Shown here one piece after another: positions 12,121-50,945 of a stretch of DNA of 64,000 bases. Every line of letters starts with the position of its first letter. Within the stretch, counting starts at the first letter, position 1. The notes under the pieces were generated by a model. That model searched no databases. It was not told the DNA's origin and saw only the letters and a list, made by a program, of their open reading frames with translations. This DNA is from Apostichopus japonicus (Eukaryota > Echinodermata > Holothuroidea > Aspidochirotida > Stichopodidae): positions 5,308,501 through 5,372,500 of the forward strand of contig NC_092580.1 of NCBI RefSeq assembly GCF_037975245.1, in the 5' to 3' direction. Made by a program: the position numbers and the translations under genes.

Positions 12121-12545
12121 CTGTGGACAGTAGTGCTTACCTGATCTAGATCTGGAAAGTTACACTTTACTGATATAGAGCAAAACAGACTTATCAGATC
12201 AATACGGAGATTAGCTTGTTTAGCTGATGTAGATTGAGGCAGTTATACTTACCTGGATTAGATTGAAATTGGTATGCTTATCTGATGTAGGTTGAGGTAG
12301 GCAGTTTATGCTTATCTGATTTAGATTGGGATTGGTATGCTTATCTCATGCATATTGATGGAGGCAGTTTATGCTTATCTGGTTTAGATTGAAATTGGTA
12401 TGCTTATCTGATGTAGATTGAAGCAGTTATATCTTTAATATCTGGTGTAGACTGAAGCAGTTATGCTTACATGATTTTAGATTGAAGTTAGTATGCTTAT
12501 CCAATATGGATTGAACCAGTTATGCTTAACTGATAATGATGAAAA
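12121..12545. repeat. Diverged ~60-bp tandem repeat (TTATGCTTA...GTAGATTGA)
   Basis: Repeated words TTATGCTTATCTGAT, TAGATTGAAATTGGTATGCT and GATGTAGATTGAGGCAG alternate at roughly 60-base spacing from about 12130 to 12545. The copies are degenerate. Confidence 0.75.
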
Positions 12546-14510
12546 CAGCTATGCTTACTTAATTATGAAATTACTTAAGTACAAGTCTTCAATTTCAACA
12601 AAAAAAGAATTCTATAAATATGACATGAAGAGTGTGCCATTTTAAAATACGGTATCTTTATTGTACAGTTTTGTGAGATTTTTATTTAACTTATTTACAG
12701 TAACATTTTAAAGTGTAATAGCTGGGTCTGAAATGAATTCTAGAACAGACTACAGTTTGAAAGGAGGTGTGCATTGAAATTTTAGTTTTAAAAAACAAAA
12801 TGGACATTTTTGTTGATTTAGATGTGATATGAGTATGTATGATGAGAGTGTTTTAAACAGTCCATGTAGCCCTCAAAATAAATACTTTAGCCACATGGCG
12901 ATAAGCTATAATAAATAAGATGTCGTCGATGCGTACGACTTTCCACTTTCGGGCTTTGTCCATCGGCTATCTTATTAATCATCTCTCTCATTTTTAATCC
13001 AAGCTAATAATCAGTCGGGATTTCCAAATATTTTGATGTATGTACTGCAACCACAAGTCAGTCTAGATGTTAGTTAATGATAAAGAAAGTGAAGACTTAA
13101 CACTAGATATTGACGGAAAAATTATTGCCGAACCGACCAAAATCTGTCAGGATAAGTTGATGGTTTTCTTCTTCCCCTCCGCTAAAATTTTATGAATACA
13201 ACCACAAATTTTGATGAATATCTTTTAAACAAAATATTGAAATATTGTTTAATGTCAGCCCAAAATTGAATGAACTTGTAAAATTAATATAACCTAAAAC
13301 CAAGTATTTGCACTGAACTTAATAAAGTGTTGTTTTTTTTGGGGGGGGGGGAGGTAGTATATAAGTAAATCAACAGCATGGAGTATTCTGGATAAAAGTC
13401 ATTTGTGTGTGTATGGTAGTTGTACAGTATCTTCTGTATGCATGTGAAAGCTGTTGTATTTGAAATCAAATTGCAGCCACTTTGTTGTATGCAATTTTAG
13501 TCGACAGTCTCGATAGTAAAAATGGTCAAAATAGTCAAAATACATCCGTTGAAGAAAACATATATGTTTGATTTCTTAGGCAATTCCATGAACTATTCCA
13601 CCCATTTACTACTGCAAAATTTAACACATATGTGTTGAGCTGGGGATATTTGTCCTCACTTTTTTTCTGTTTTCGACTTAAGACCCTTTTATACAAGCAT
13701 AAATCTCATCTCATTCCGGTGGGATCCGATCAAAGGGTGTAGGGTGAAATAAGTTAGTTGAAGGTAAAAAGAACTATAACCACAGAGAAAAATCGAAATA
13801 TAAAGAAAAGGTTATTATTATTTTTGACCTTTTAAAGAATACTGTTCTCTTTATAGAGTTTCAAATTTTACCTTATTTCATGCAAAACTCTTATTATTAA
13901 ACAGCTTGGTTTACTTTTGAAGGAAAAGACATGAAACCATCTATGATTTCCGTTTAATTTCTATGTTATTTATGTATTTATTTCTTGTTTTGAATACGAT
14001 CAAATATCATTATTTTTGTATGAGTCATCGAGAGTGGTTCATTCTTTATATTTATATTCAGATTTCATAAATCTACTGTTTATGTCAGAAATCCGCTGGT
14101 GGTTAAATTTTCTTTTCATTTTTAATATTGACATTCCTCTTTATTGATGCACACAATATTTAAGACATCGAATCTAAAGGGAACTCTACTCTGTGGTTTT
14201 GATGGTGCAGTGTGCTATTTCAAACAACTTGGTGTCGAGAACCCTCAAATATAAAAATCTTCAAAATTAAACACTTGTATGGCAGAAAATGGAATAGGGT
14301 GACAAACAATCGAATAGCACTTTAAATTATTGTTCGGTGAAATTTTGAAGATTTTTTTTTACAAATGATAAAAGCATGTTGCAATGAAACTGAACATGGA
14401 GTTGGTGAAAATACATTTGGAAGGTAACACTTTATCCCCCTCCAACCTCTCCACCCTCCCCCCTTTTTTGTGTGTGAAAGATAGATTTTAGAAGATAATG
14501 AATGTCACAG
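12546..14510. other. AT-rich intergenic DNA, no gene seen
   Basis: Long AT-rich stretch with poly-A/T and poly-G tracts (13337-13352). No splice-bounded coding frame or RNA gene was recognised. Confidence 0.55.
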
Positions 14511-15135
14511 GGTTACATGATTTATGGTACAGTTACTGTAGGTGATGACTGATTGGTCAATTATATCATGTGATCAACTATACTGCCTGTTGATTGGTTA
14601 ATGATGTCACCTGATATACTTCATGCTTCCCTGATATAATGAGTATTATCTTTGCTGAATGGCTAGTCATATCACTTAATGGAAATTTGCCACCTGAATG
14701 CTGATAATTGGACTTGATTACTTGATAATATTACTTGATACAGGAACTACTGCACTACTACAGAATAGCGGACAATATTACTTGATAAATATGACTTGAT
14801 ATGTTGATAATATGACTTGACACAGGTAATATGAATAGCTGATAATATTACTTGATGTTATTACTTGGTATACTGATAATATTACTTGATACAGAGCTAC
14901 TACTCAATGGCTAATAATAGCACTTAATGGGATATTGCACTCTGAATAGCTGATTGTGTGACTTGGTATTATTATTATTATTTGATATGTCGCTAATGTG
15001 ACTTGATACAGGTACTCTGAATAACTGATAATATGACTTGATGGTACTACTTGATATATTGATATATTACTTAATTAACTGACTGCTGAATGACTAATAA
15101 TGGAATAATACTGCGTAATGGGATTTTGCCTTCTC
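14511..15135. repeat. Irregular repeat of TTACTTGATA words
   Basis: ATATTACTTGATA, TGACTTGATA and GCTGATAATATTACTTGAT recur some twenty times at irregular spacing. It is a degenerate tandem repeat without a fixed period. Confidence 0.7.
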
Positions 15136-16009
15136 AATGGCTGAAAATGTTCTTTTTATTCTATCAAATGAGCAACATTTTCCCTTCTTAAAATGTCACT
15201 GAATTGAAATATGCCTGCTGAGGTCCAAAGAAGCTTTGACTTGTAAGTTTAGTCAATTTAAAATGCACATCATCTCTTAGAATATGTCTGCAATGATGTG
15301 ACTAAATGATTCTGACAATTTCTCTTGGTCTCTCTTCACCCCCATCCCTCCCCCCCCCCCCTTCCTCCCCATCCAGACCATTGATGATGTTCCCCTGGGG
15401 AGGGTGATGGAGGTGTGAAGTTGTTTTTTTGGCCACTACATGATATCAGAGCCTTATATACATTATATACTTCAAGGGAGACCTCAATTGACATAATTCT
15501 CATAAATATCACATAAAAAAACATGAAGTTTGCAGAATCGATGAGAGTTTACATTGTGAGGTAAAATGTGAAGCCATTGTACTTTTATACTAACAGTAAT
15601 GTCCTCAAGTCTCCCCTCTCCCCCTTCCCCACCCCCCTTTTTTGTACTTCAATAACAATCCATGCATTTGCTAAAGAAGCAAATCGTTTGTGATGTCCAG
15701 TCCTCACAAAGCTGCTGAACTGATGTCCAGTGATATGTTTGAAATGATGAGAAACTAAATGTTTCTTTAAGAGAAAGTTTCTTCTAAATGTTTCTTCAAA
15801 AGAAATAATTTTTTCTTTCCTTCTTCTTCTGTTTCTATTTTTACCACAGTGTACATTGTTGTAACCTTCCAGAGTTTGTGAAGCATGAAGAAATATAGAC
15901 ATGTGCATATGATTCAAGTCTCATTGCTCCCGTCTTTTTTTATTTATTTATTTTTTTTTGCCCTCGTAGATGAATTAGAACACAACTACGAGGGTCATCC
16001 AACCTCCTT

Positions 16010-16870
16010 GTCCCATCCTCACACAAATATTGCATTTAAAGCTACTTAAATAGCCCTAATGTGTATTCAAATTATCTAAATACACCTCAAAATGCATCAT
16101 TTTACATCAAAATTTAACTTTAAAAATATGTTGTGGCACCCCACAACCCCCCCCCCCCCCCCTATAGATTAGAAGGGCTTCAGTGATCATAGGGAAGCAC
16201 TTCACCATTTATAAAAACGTTGATTCGTCTCTGGTCCTTCTATAAAGGTTCAGGCCCCTATCTCAATTAGTCTCTCGAAGTTTCTAATACCCCCCCCCCA
16301 AACACATACACACACCTATCTTTGGAATCCTGAGAACACCACTGACAAGAACACCAGTAATGTGTGACTCGGGAATAGTAAAATAGAAAACTTAATATAA
16401 ATAATCTAAATAAACCTCACAATGCACCATTTAACATCAAACTTTTAATTCAATTTTCATGGTGGAGGACCCCCACCCCCCCTCCCCTATAGATTAGAAG
16501 GGCTTCAGTGATCATAGGGCAGCACTTGACCCTTTATAAAAACGTTGATTCGTCTCTAGTCATTCTATAATGGTTCAAGTCCCTACCTCCTCACCCACCC
16601 CAACCCCCCCCCCCCTCAATCACACACACCCCTACGTTTGAAATCCTGAGAACGACACTGACAAGAACAATGTGTTACTCAGGGGGAAAAGTGAAGAAAA
16701 AACAAATTAATATAAATAATCTCACAAGGCACCATTTAACAACAAAAGTGTAATTAAAACTTTCATGGTGGAGGACCCCCACCCCCGAACCCTTCCCTAT
16801 AGATTAGAATAGCTTTAATGATCCCAGGGCAACACTTCATCCTCTTAAATAATTAATATCAAGTCAACGT
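16010..16870. repeat. Tandem array 1 (TAGATTAGAAGGGCTTCAGT family), about 3 units
   Basis: Units of about 310 bases contain ATAGATTAGAAGGGCTTCAG, GCACTTCACCNTTTATAAAA-like text, AACGTTGATTCGTCTCTGG and long poly-C tracts (for example 16147-16162). The same unit core recurs in array 2 at 18010-19790. Confidence 0.85.
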
Positions 16871-17076
16871 AAAAGTAAACAAATTGTTTTTTTATTCTTC
16901 GATGGTAGATATGGATATAGAGTTATTTGATATATTCTCTAAGATTTTCAAAATATCAGATCTGACATCATGAGTGACGTCACACTCACTATACACTTCA
17001 TGTCATGAGTTAATTTCAAGATATTAATGATCCAATATTTCTCCCTGTTTATATAGTCTCCTACATAGTACACACG

Positions 17077-17655
17077 CGCCATAGATTAAAACGTGTGTCC
17101 GTCCGTCGTTTGATATAAACTAGCGCCCTCGTTTTATTAACATTAAACATTGATGGCATGTCTCTGCTTCCGTAGTGAAGTGCCAGTTTTCATCGAATGG
17201 CTTACAGATTTGGAAGGAAAATAACCCGTTTTTAGTCGAAATTCAAAGCACGAAGTTGGTTAAAGTTACACGTGCGTATATTTTATTATGCCCTCTGTCA
17301 AAATTTAAGAAGATTTGGTCAATATTTATGACTCGAAATTTACCATCCCGTGAAATTTTATTTAACTCGGACTGAAAGCCCCGAAGAAGTCCAAATGGGC
17401 TTTGAAATGTGCAATTTTAGCTCGGAATTACAATATTTGTACATTTTTACGGTAATAATGGGCGAAATTCCGATCGTTCTGATTTAATAAGAATATCGAA
17501 AATACAAAATACGATAGTCTGTGAGAATTTTTAAATGTTAAGTCGGAAAATTAACGAAATTTCGCTTTTCGGAGATCTGAGAATTCCCGAGTCAATCCTG
17601 ACAGGCCTGCTGAAAGCGAGCATTTCGTGAACCTAATGTTACACATTATCATAGG
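17077..17655. repeat. Direct-repeat block, copy 1
   Basis: Shares with 19793-20260 the stretches AAAACGTGTGTCCGTCCGTC, AAACTAGCGCCCTCG, ACTGAAAGCCCCGAAGAAGT and TGTGAGAATTTTTAAATGTT in the same order and direction. The open frame 17175-17375 lies within it and is not convincing as a gene. Confidence 0.85.
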
Positions 17656-18009
17656 TATGGAGCTTGAGGCCTTCCACGCTTTATGTTGCTAAATTTATCG
17701 GCTCACGTTCGTTTTCATGAAAGCTTCTTTCTCTTGTAAATTGCTTCATTACGGTGACCAATAATCTCGTTATTACAATCAATATAGAAATTATCCCAAA
17801 GACAACTTATTTTGCGAGATTTTGGAAATAATGTAAATAGTACGGTAGCCTATATATACCATTGCACTTCTCGATTGAACGACTATGTTAATATTTTACC
17901 ATATGCACCTATATATGTACTCATACCGATTACTGACATCATTCAAACTAGAACCAGTGGCGTACACGAGGAAGAGGGGTCGGCATGGACTCTTTATTTC
18001 TTATATTCC

Positions 18010-19790
18010 CTTCCCCAATCCCCACCCCCCCCCGCCCCACCCCCTATAAATTAGAATTGCTTCTGTGATCCAAGGGCAGCACTTTACCCGTTATAAAATC
18101 GTTGATTCGTCTCTGGTACTTCTATAGAGGTTTAGTCCCCTAACTCAATTAGTCGCTGGAAATTTCTGATACGCCCCTCCCCCACCCCGACCCCTCCCCA
18201 CTAATGAGAATGGCTTCAGTGATACTAGGGCAGCACTTCACCCTTTATAAAATCGTTGATTCATCTGTGGTCATTCTATAAAGGTTGAGCACCCCTACCT
18301 CAATGAGTCGCTGGAATTTTATAATACGCCCACTCCCCAACCCCTCCCCCCCCCCCTGCCCACCACATATAAATAAGAATGGCTTCAGTGATCCGAGGGC
18401 AGCATTTTACCCTTTATAAAATCGTTGATTCCTCTCTGGTACTTCTATAAAAGTTCAGGCCCCTACCTCAATTAGTCGCTGGAAATTTCTGATGACACCC
18501 CGACCCCCCCCCCCCACACCGACCCCTCCCTATTAATAATAACGGCTTCAGTGATCCTAGGGCATCACTTAACCCTTTATAAAATCGTTGATTCATCTCT
18601 GGTCATTCTATAAAGGTTGAGCACCCCTACCTCAATTAGTCGCTGGAATTTTATAATACGCCCACTCCCCAACCCCTCCCCCCCCCTGCCCACCACATAT
18701 AAATTAGAATGGCTTCAGTGGATCCTAGGGCAGCACTTTACCCGTTATAAAATCGTTGATTCGTCTCTGGTACTTCTATAGAGGTTCAGTCCCCTAACTC
18801 AAGTAGTCGCTGGAAATTTCTGATACGCCCCTCCCCCACCCCGACCCCTCCCCACTAATGAGAATGGCTTCAGTGATACTAGGGCAGCACTTCACCCTTT
18901 ATAAAATCGTTGATTCATCTGTGGTCATTCTATAAAGGTTGAGCACCCCTACCTCAATGAGTCGCTGGAATTTTATAATACGCCCACTCCCCAACCCCTC
19001 CCCCCCCCTGCCCACCACATATAAATAAGAATGGCTTCAGTGATCCGAGGGCAGCATTTTACCCTTTATAAAATCGTTGATTCCTCTCTGGTACTTCTAT
19101 AAAAGTTCAGGCCCCTACCTCAATTAGTCGCTGGAAATTTCTGATGACACCCCGACCCCCCCCCCCCACACCGACCCCTCCCTATTAATAATAACGGCTT
19201 CAGTGATCCTAGGGCATCACTTCACCCTTTATAAAATCGTTGATTCATCTCTGGTCATTCTATAAAGGTTGAGCACCCCTACCTCAATTAGTCGCTGGAA
19301 TTTTATAATACGCCCACTCCCCAACCCCTCCCCCCTCCCCCTGCCCACCACATATAAATAAGAATGGCTTCAGTGATCCTAGGGCAGCACTTTACCCTTT
19401 ATAAAATCGTTGATTCGTTTCTGGTCCTTTTATAAAGGTTCAGGCCCATACCTCAATTAGTCGCTAGAAATTTCTAAAACGCCCCTCCCCACCCCCCCCC
19501 CAAAAAAAATCCTCCGTATTAATAAGAATGGCTTCAGTGATCCAAGGGCATCATTTCACTGTTTATAAAATTGTTGATTCGTCTCTGGTTTTTCTTTAAA
19601 AGTTCAGGCCCCTACCTCAATTAGTCGCTCGATATTTCTGATACGCCCACCCCTCCCGACCCCATCCTATTATTAAGAAAGGCTTCAGTGTTTCTAGGGC
19701 AGCACTTTACCCTTTATAAAATCGTTGTTTCATCTCTGGTCCTTCTATAAAGGTTCAGGCCCCTACCTCCGACTATACTACCGTTAGTAC
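18010..19790. repeat. Tandem array 2, ~155-bp units with a two-unit higher-order pattern
   Basis: About eleven units containing GAATGGCTTCAGTGATCCTA, GGGCAGCACTTTACCCTTTA, TAAAATCGTTGATTCGTCTC and AATTAGTCGCTGGAAATTTC, joined by C-rich spacers. Successive units alternate between two spacer types (one with AGCACCCCTACC and CGCCCACTCCCC, one with CAGGCCCCTACC and ACACCCCGACCC). A segment from about 18110 to 18660 recurs nearly unchanged at about 18770-19320. Confidence 0.9.
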
Positions 19791-19792
19791 AT

Positions 19793-20260
19793 ACGCCATA
19801 GATGTTTATCTGACTAAGTAAAACGTGTGTCCGTCCGTCGTTTGATCTAAACTAGCGCCCTCGTAATCGTCTCTACGTCCGTAGTCAAGGACCAGTTTTC
19901 ATCTAACGGCTAACAAATTTGAAAGGAAGATACCCGATTTTAATCAAATTGGAAGCCCATGAAATGTATATTTGAGTCGGACTGAAAGCCCCGAAGAAGT
20001 CCAAATGGGATGTGCAATTTTAGCTCGGAATTACAGGATTTGTACATTTTTACGGAAATAATGGTCAAAATTCCGATCTTTCTGATGTCATAAGAATAGC
20101 GAAAATACAAAATACGATCATCTGTGAGAATTTTTAAATGTTAAGTCGGAAAATTAAACGAAATTTTGGTTTGCGTTGATCTGAGAATTCTCGAGTAAAT
20201 CCTAACAAGGCCTGATGCAGCGAACATTTCCTGAACCTAATGTTATATATTATCAAGAAT
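19793..20260. repeat. Direct-repeat block, copy 2
   Basis: Second copy of the block at 17077-17655, sharing CGTGTGTCCGTCCGTCGTTT, CTGAAAGCCCCGAAGAAGTC and GATTTGTACATTTTTACGG. Together with the flanking arrays this makes an array-block-array-block structure. Confidence 0.85.
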
Positions 20261-22650
20261 CTCCTAATTCTATAGCGACCAATTCGCTCAATTTGTTTAA
20301 AAAAAAGTTGCAAAGTGTCATAGTGGTCTCCTTCAATTAAGATGGTCCAAAGGTGGACCATTGTTTTTAGAAAGTCATTACTCGAGATAGGAATACACTA
20401 GAGAGCTTCCCATAGCTTTATTTTGCACATAAGACAGCCTGCATCAATAAACAACATTTTTCCGAGGGGGTCACATGGACTTTTTTTTTTGTCTTCAAAG
20501 ATTTGTTTACATTCAAAAAACCGGTCGTTTTGACCTTTTTTTTCCAAAAATATTGAGAACAGTGAAAAATGTCAAGTCAACTGACCCTATCTCATACAAC
20601 TAGCTAAGACATACAAGGAATCAAATCAGGAGCCTCACAGGCATATGTAGAGAGATGGCTCTACATTTGGAGAAAGTATGTCAAAAAATACGTTTTTCGG
20701 TCTAAAAACACGAACCTTTTTCCGAAATGATTTCTCCAGAATGCCTCACCCTACAGAGTATATTTTTAGCTCTCCAGAAGCGCCACACTGAAACGCTGGG
20801 ATATATAGAAACAATTTAGCAATAGCGCCTCCACTCTGTGAGTAATCCCTAGCAATTCAACTCGAGCATTTCTACGGTATAGAATTTCGGTCAACCACAG
20901 TTGATATGCTTCGCGTAGTCAGGGTCAATACAATCACTCACGTAATTGAAACGGTAACCATTTAGCACATATTATCATGGCCAAATACTTCTAAGAGGCG
21001 TTAGACCTTCTTTTTATGGGCAATTTGACCATCTAGCCGTTGGAGAAGAAGATTCTGACGATGAAATTATGAAATTCTGATATGGTAAGCCGCACAGTTG
21101 CACACTGTATGTACTATGTATTGTGTATACATGTACTGTCGTAGCGCAATTGGTATAGCCCATATGTTTTACCGTTACGCGTGGCTACCATTGTATTACA
21201 TAATACAGTACTTTGGAGAAAGGGGGGAAAATCAGTCATATTCCTCACATTCAAACATAAAATTATATTTTACTTATGAAATAACATGTCTTGAACTCAT
21301 CAAACTATCAAAAGTCCAGCAGATTTCATGAAAATAATTTCAAATGGGCAAAAAAGTACATTGTTTGTATCATAACCTCATTTGCATATTTACATATCTA
21401 ATTAGCTTAATTATAAAAAAAAATTATAAAAATTAAAACCTCATTTCAATACCTATTTGTCAACACTTGGGTCCCTATTGACAAAATGAACAGATTTTAA
21501 GTAATTACAATGTGTAAATATTTTCCCCCCAGGGGGACAGTTATATGATCACCATTGGGCACTCGAAAGAAAATCACAAAACATCAACCCCCACCGCTCC
21601 CCCTTTCCACACACACACACACACACCTGTCTTTTAATACTCGTCCTTTATTTCTTGGAAGCTGCTTTGCTCTCCCTTGGTCTTTTAATGAAATAAAATC
21701 ACAAATATGTAAAACAATTTCTCTTTCAACGAATAATCAAGGCAATGAATAGTTGTATGGAAATTTATTCAATCACGCAATTTTTGTTTTAAATAGCACT
21801 AATGAAATTTCATCAACGTTTTCCAAATTTAATTAAGCGTATACAATTTTAAATAGGAAATTTATAAGAGTCACTTTCTTAAACCATTGTCTAATGGGTC
21901 TTTTTTCATCCGTGTAACTTAATCTATATCGTCGAGAACAGGCATTAATGACATAATCTTATAATTTTTGTCCTTCAAATTTCATTTCACAAACTTCGGT
22001 TCCCCTGTTTACACCGTCGTTTAACCCCCTTCCCAACCACCCCCACACCGATATTACTCCATCCTAAGGCAGCATGTTTCCTCGTGACACTCAGCACGCA
22101 ATGTTCATTGCTATTTTCTTGACGTAATGTATAGAGCAGCTATAAGCTTAAAGCATATGTCGAGATTCTCCACAAAATTGCTACCGTAAATACATCCACA
22201 CGTTGTGTGAACGTCATTTAACGGCATCCGTAGTGAAATTGTTTTTTGAGCCAAATTTCCTTTTTCCTCATGCCTTTAATCTGCTATCCAAAGTTTTCTT
22301 TCAGAATGGTTGTAATAATGAAAATATTTAAAGACTTCTGAGTGGTGTTTTTATATCCTGTGGTATCATCTCGCTGAGATATTAATGGATGAATTTCCCG
22401 TACGTTTTCACGGTAGGCCCCTTCGTTCAAGGTCAGTGGATGACTATAACATTAGGTCCAAAATATTCCGATTCTGGTCCCCGTTTACCACCACTCTTAC
22501 CGCGACAATTCGGCTGAGGTTAGTTCCAAGGTGTTTCGACAACACAGCTAGTTGACCTCTAACGTCACTTCCGTTTCAGATTATGGAGTTTTGGGATGTG
22601 TTGGGGATAGAGATGAAGTTGCTAGTTACTTTTAGAGCATTGTTAAATCG
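20261..22650. other. Intergenic DNA, no gene recognised
   Basis: No splice-bounded coding frame is seen on either strand. It includes a short CACACA tract near 21610 and poly-C patches. Open frames here are short and show no family resemblance. Confidence 0.5.
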
Positions 22651-22699
22651 AAATGCATAAAATCAAATCAAGAAGTGATGGAAAACGAAACACTGAGTT

Positions 22700-23990
22700 T
22701 GCGGTACTAACTGTTTGCATCACTAAGGTAAGAGAAACCCTCAGATCTAGGCCCTAGGTAAAGTTGGTACACGAAACACTCAGTTTGCTGTAACAGGTGT
22801 TTGAATCACTGTTGGTGTGATGTCGTAATTGAAACACCCTGCATTGCATTCCAAGTGTTTGAATCACTTTGTCCTGGTACAGTAAGTGAAACCCTCAGAA
22901 TGCAATACCAAGTCTTGTTGTCAAAACACCTTGACACTAGCCTCAACTAGCTGTGTTGTCGTAACACCTTGACACTTATCTCAGTGGAACCCTCAGAATG
23001 CAATAACCAGTTTTGTTGTCAAAACACCTTGAGACTAGGCTCAACTAGCTGCATTGTTGAAACACCTTGACACTTATCTCAGTGAAACCCTCAAAATGCA
23101 ATTCCAAGTCTTGTACAGTAGTCGAAACACCTTGACACTAGCCTTAACTATATGTGTTGTCAAAACACCTTGAAACTAGTCTCAACTAGCTGTGTTGTCG
23201 AAACACCTTGACACTAATCTCAGTGAAACCCTCAGATTGCAATACCAAGTTTTGTTGTCGAAACACCTTGAAACTAGTCTCAACTAGCTGGCGTTGTCAA
23301 AACACCTTGACACTAGCCTCAACTAGCTGTGTTGTCGAAACACCTTGACAATAATCTCAGTGGAACCCTCAAAAAGCAATACCATGTTTTGTTGTCGAAA
23401 CACCTTGAAATTAGTCTCAACTAGCTGGCGTTGTCGAAACACCTTGAAACTAGCCTCAACTAGCTGCGTTGTTGAAACACCTTGACACTAATCTCAGTGA
23501 AACCCTCAGAATGCAATACCAAGTTTTGTTGTCGAAACACCTTGAAACTAGTCTCAACTAGCTGGCATTGTCAAAACACCTTGACACTAGCCTCAACTAG
23601 CTGTGTTGTCGAAACACCTTGACACTAATCTCAGTGGAACCCTCAAAAAGCAATACCATGTTTTGTTGTCAAAACACCTTGAAATTAGTCTCAACTAGCT
23701 GGCGTTGTCAAAACACCTTGACACTAGCCTCAACTAGCTGTGTTGTCGAATCACCTTGACACTAATCTCAGTGGAACCCTCAGAAAGCAATACCAAGTTT
23801 TGTTGTCGAAACACCTTGAAACTAGTCTCAACTAGCTGGCGTTGTCGAAACACCTTGAAACTAGTCTCAACTAGCTGCGTTGCCGAAACACCTTGACACT
23901 AGACTCAACCCTACTGTCTGGTTAAGATGGTACACGAAACACTCAGTGTTTTGTTCCAAGTGTTTGAACCACTGTGTCTTTGATGTAGTA
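22700..23990. repeat. Higher-order minisatellite, 137-bp superunit
   Basis: CAATACCA recurs at 23240, 23377, 23514, 23651 and 23788, exactly 137 bases apart. Each superunit has three related subunits built on GTCGAAACACCTTGAAACTA and CTCAACTAGCTG. The edges are decayed and lose the fixed period. Confidence 0.93.
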
Positions 23991-24675
23991 AGTGACACCC
24001 AGAATGGAATATCAAGTGTGTGAATAACCATGGTGGGCAAAACCAGTTCAACCTAGTGTTTGGACTGCTATCTTGGTGTGAAACACTACAGAAAATAACT
24101 GAGCTGTAGAATATTAAAATAGCATACTACCTTTGTGAAAAACTACATAGGCCTGCTAGAATTTGAGATGTCTTACTGACATATTTTCTTCTACAATGCT
24201 TTGACTGTTTGTTTGATGTTGCGGCGCCGAAGCTGTTCATGGTGCCTGTGTGGCTGCTTTAAGGCGGAGACATTTTGGTTTCGGATGATAGGTTTAAGCT
24301 AATAGGTTTATAATTAGGGTTCCATTCACAGCAGAGCAATTTCTTTTTCTGGGGTCTTTTGGTAAAGGGACATTTGCACTGCATATATAGCGAACACTCA
24401 GTACATTATTTCATATCAAGTGTTTAAATGATGACCTACATGTAATAGGAGGAAAATGCTTTACCAAGTGTACTGAGAGCATAACACTTTATAGTTTGTC
24501 ATACTTAGTGCTTGAAAACAATGTAATGTGCCAAAAGCACTTAGGGTGACGTGAGTACCAAATCCTTTGAAACATGCATTAGAAGTATGCATATAAAAAC
24601 AGAACCAGGTTATTATATTTTCAAATTTCTATGAATATCGTTTTCCATGCTTTCTTGGACAATTTTAAATTACAG

Positions 24676-24727
24676 AATCCGACACTGTCACAGATAAGAG
24701 ACACAGGAATTGAAGAGACCAATAAAG
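24676..24727 (+). CDS. Candidate upstream exon of the FES/FER-like kinase
   Basis: After the acceptor AAATTACAG, the frame reads NPTLSQIRDTGIEETNK and stops at a GTGAAC donor in phase 1. That phase fits the next candidate exon at 26506. There is no recognisable domain, and support is splice signals plus phase only. It would form part of the linker ahead of the SH2 domain, or a spurious match. Confidence 0.3.
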
Positions 24728-49793
<25,066 letters not shown>

Positions 49794-49875
49794 ATGGCAG
49801 GAGGTGCAATCTCTTGTCTTTGTAAACAAAAATACAGTTAATTATTTCAACATCCAATAAAGTGAGATTCAGTCT
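49794..49875 (+). other. Probable short 3' UTR and AATAAA of the kinase
   Basis: AATAAA at 49856-49861, some 63 bases after the stop, followed by GTGAGATTCAGTCTGAATC. The cleavage site is inferred. Confidence 0.5.
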
Positions 49876-50945
49876 GAATCAGCTCAAGGTACAGAGATGA
49901 AAGCCACCATCTTAACAAATGTTTAGCGAATGTGTTGCTCAGGAAACATCCCAGAAATATGGCCGTCGATAATGTGAATCCTAAATTACGTCATTGAGAA
50001 TGTTTCATGTTAGCCAGTGTTTCCTGGTAAAGAAGTGAATGGATTATATGGGTTGCATGGTTCCCCTATCAAACACTGGATTCTTGGAACAATTGGAACT
50101 GATAACAGATTCAAAATGGAATATACATAGCATGGCATCTACCTACGTTTAGTATGTTCAGGACAGTACTCATCCAACTATCGTGGGCTTGCAGTCTTGT
50201 TAAGAAATGATGTATTTACAAATATTTGTCACCCTGTAGAGTTAATCGTCCTTTATACAGTTTGAAACAGTTTTTGATTAAGTAAGACATGATCGGGTGT
50301 AACTAAATTCTAACGCGGGACCGTGACCGGATATACATTAATGGTAATTCTCGTTAACTGTTTGGTTGTGGGATGAAACTAGGTCCTTTATTTAAAGGTG
50401 AGATGTTGTTCGTTGTCACATTGTGATGGCCATTAGCATATTTACCACAGTAACTCTGTTATAGTTGATGGCAAAGTAAATTTGATCAGTAAAACAACAT
50501 ATATCTCTATGTTTCAAGTCTTTTTTTATCAGGAAATTTCAAAAGCTTCTTATAAATGAAAAAAAGTTTAATCAATAACATCAAGGGATATATATTAAAT
50601 GAGTTTTCAGCACTGTTGGAAAAGCAAGCTGCTTCTTTGGTATTTGAATTTGCAAGAAAAGTTTGTATCACACTTTTGGACGGTTTGGAGTCAATAGCTG
50701 GATTATTGATTTGAAACTTTGAAAAAATTTGGAGAAAAAAAAGATGAAACTGAGGTTCATATTCAAAAGTTAATATTGATTGTCCTAGGGTGCACAAAGC
50801 AAGGTATTGATTGTTCAACATATTTAAAGTCAAACAGGCATAGCTTGATTAGTGGATCAATAACATGAATTCAATTCTCATAATGAATAATACAGTTTGT
50901 AATATTGTCTTGCAACGTAACAACAATAGATAATAGACAATAGAA
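49876..50945. other. Intergenic DNA, no gene seen
   Basis: AT-rich sequence without splice-bounded frames. The minus-strand frame 50507-50833 has no recognisable family and sits in low-complexity A/T text. Confidence 0.5.

Noticed and set aside
17077-20260. LTR retrotransposon with LTRs at 17077 and 19793
   Set aside because: The direct repeats are not bounded by TG...CA or target duplications that I can see, and the interior is a minisatellite with no gag/pol frame.
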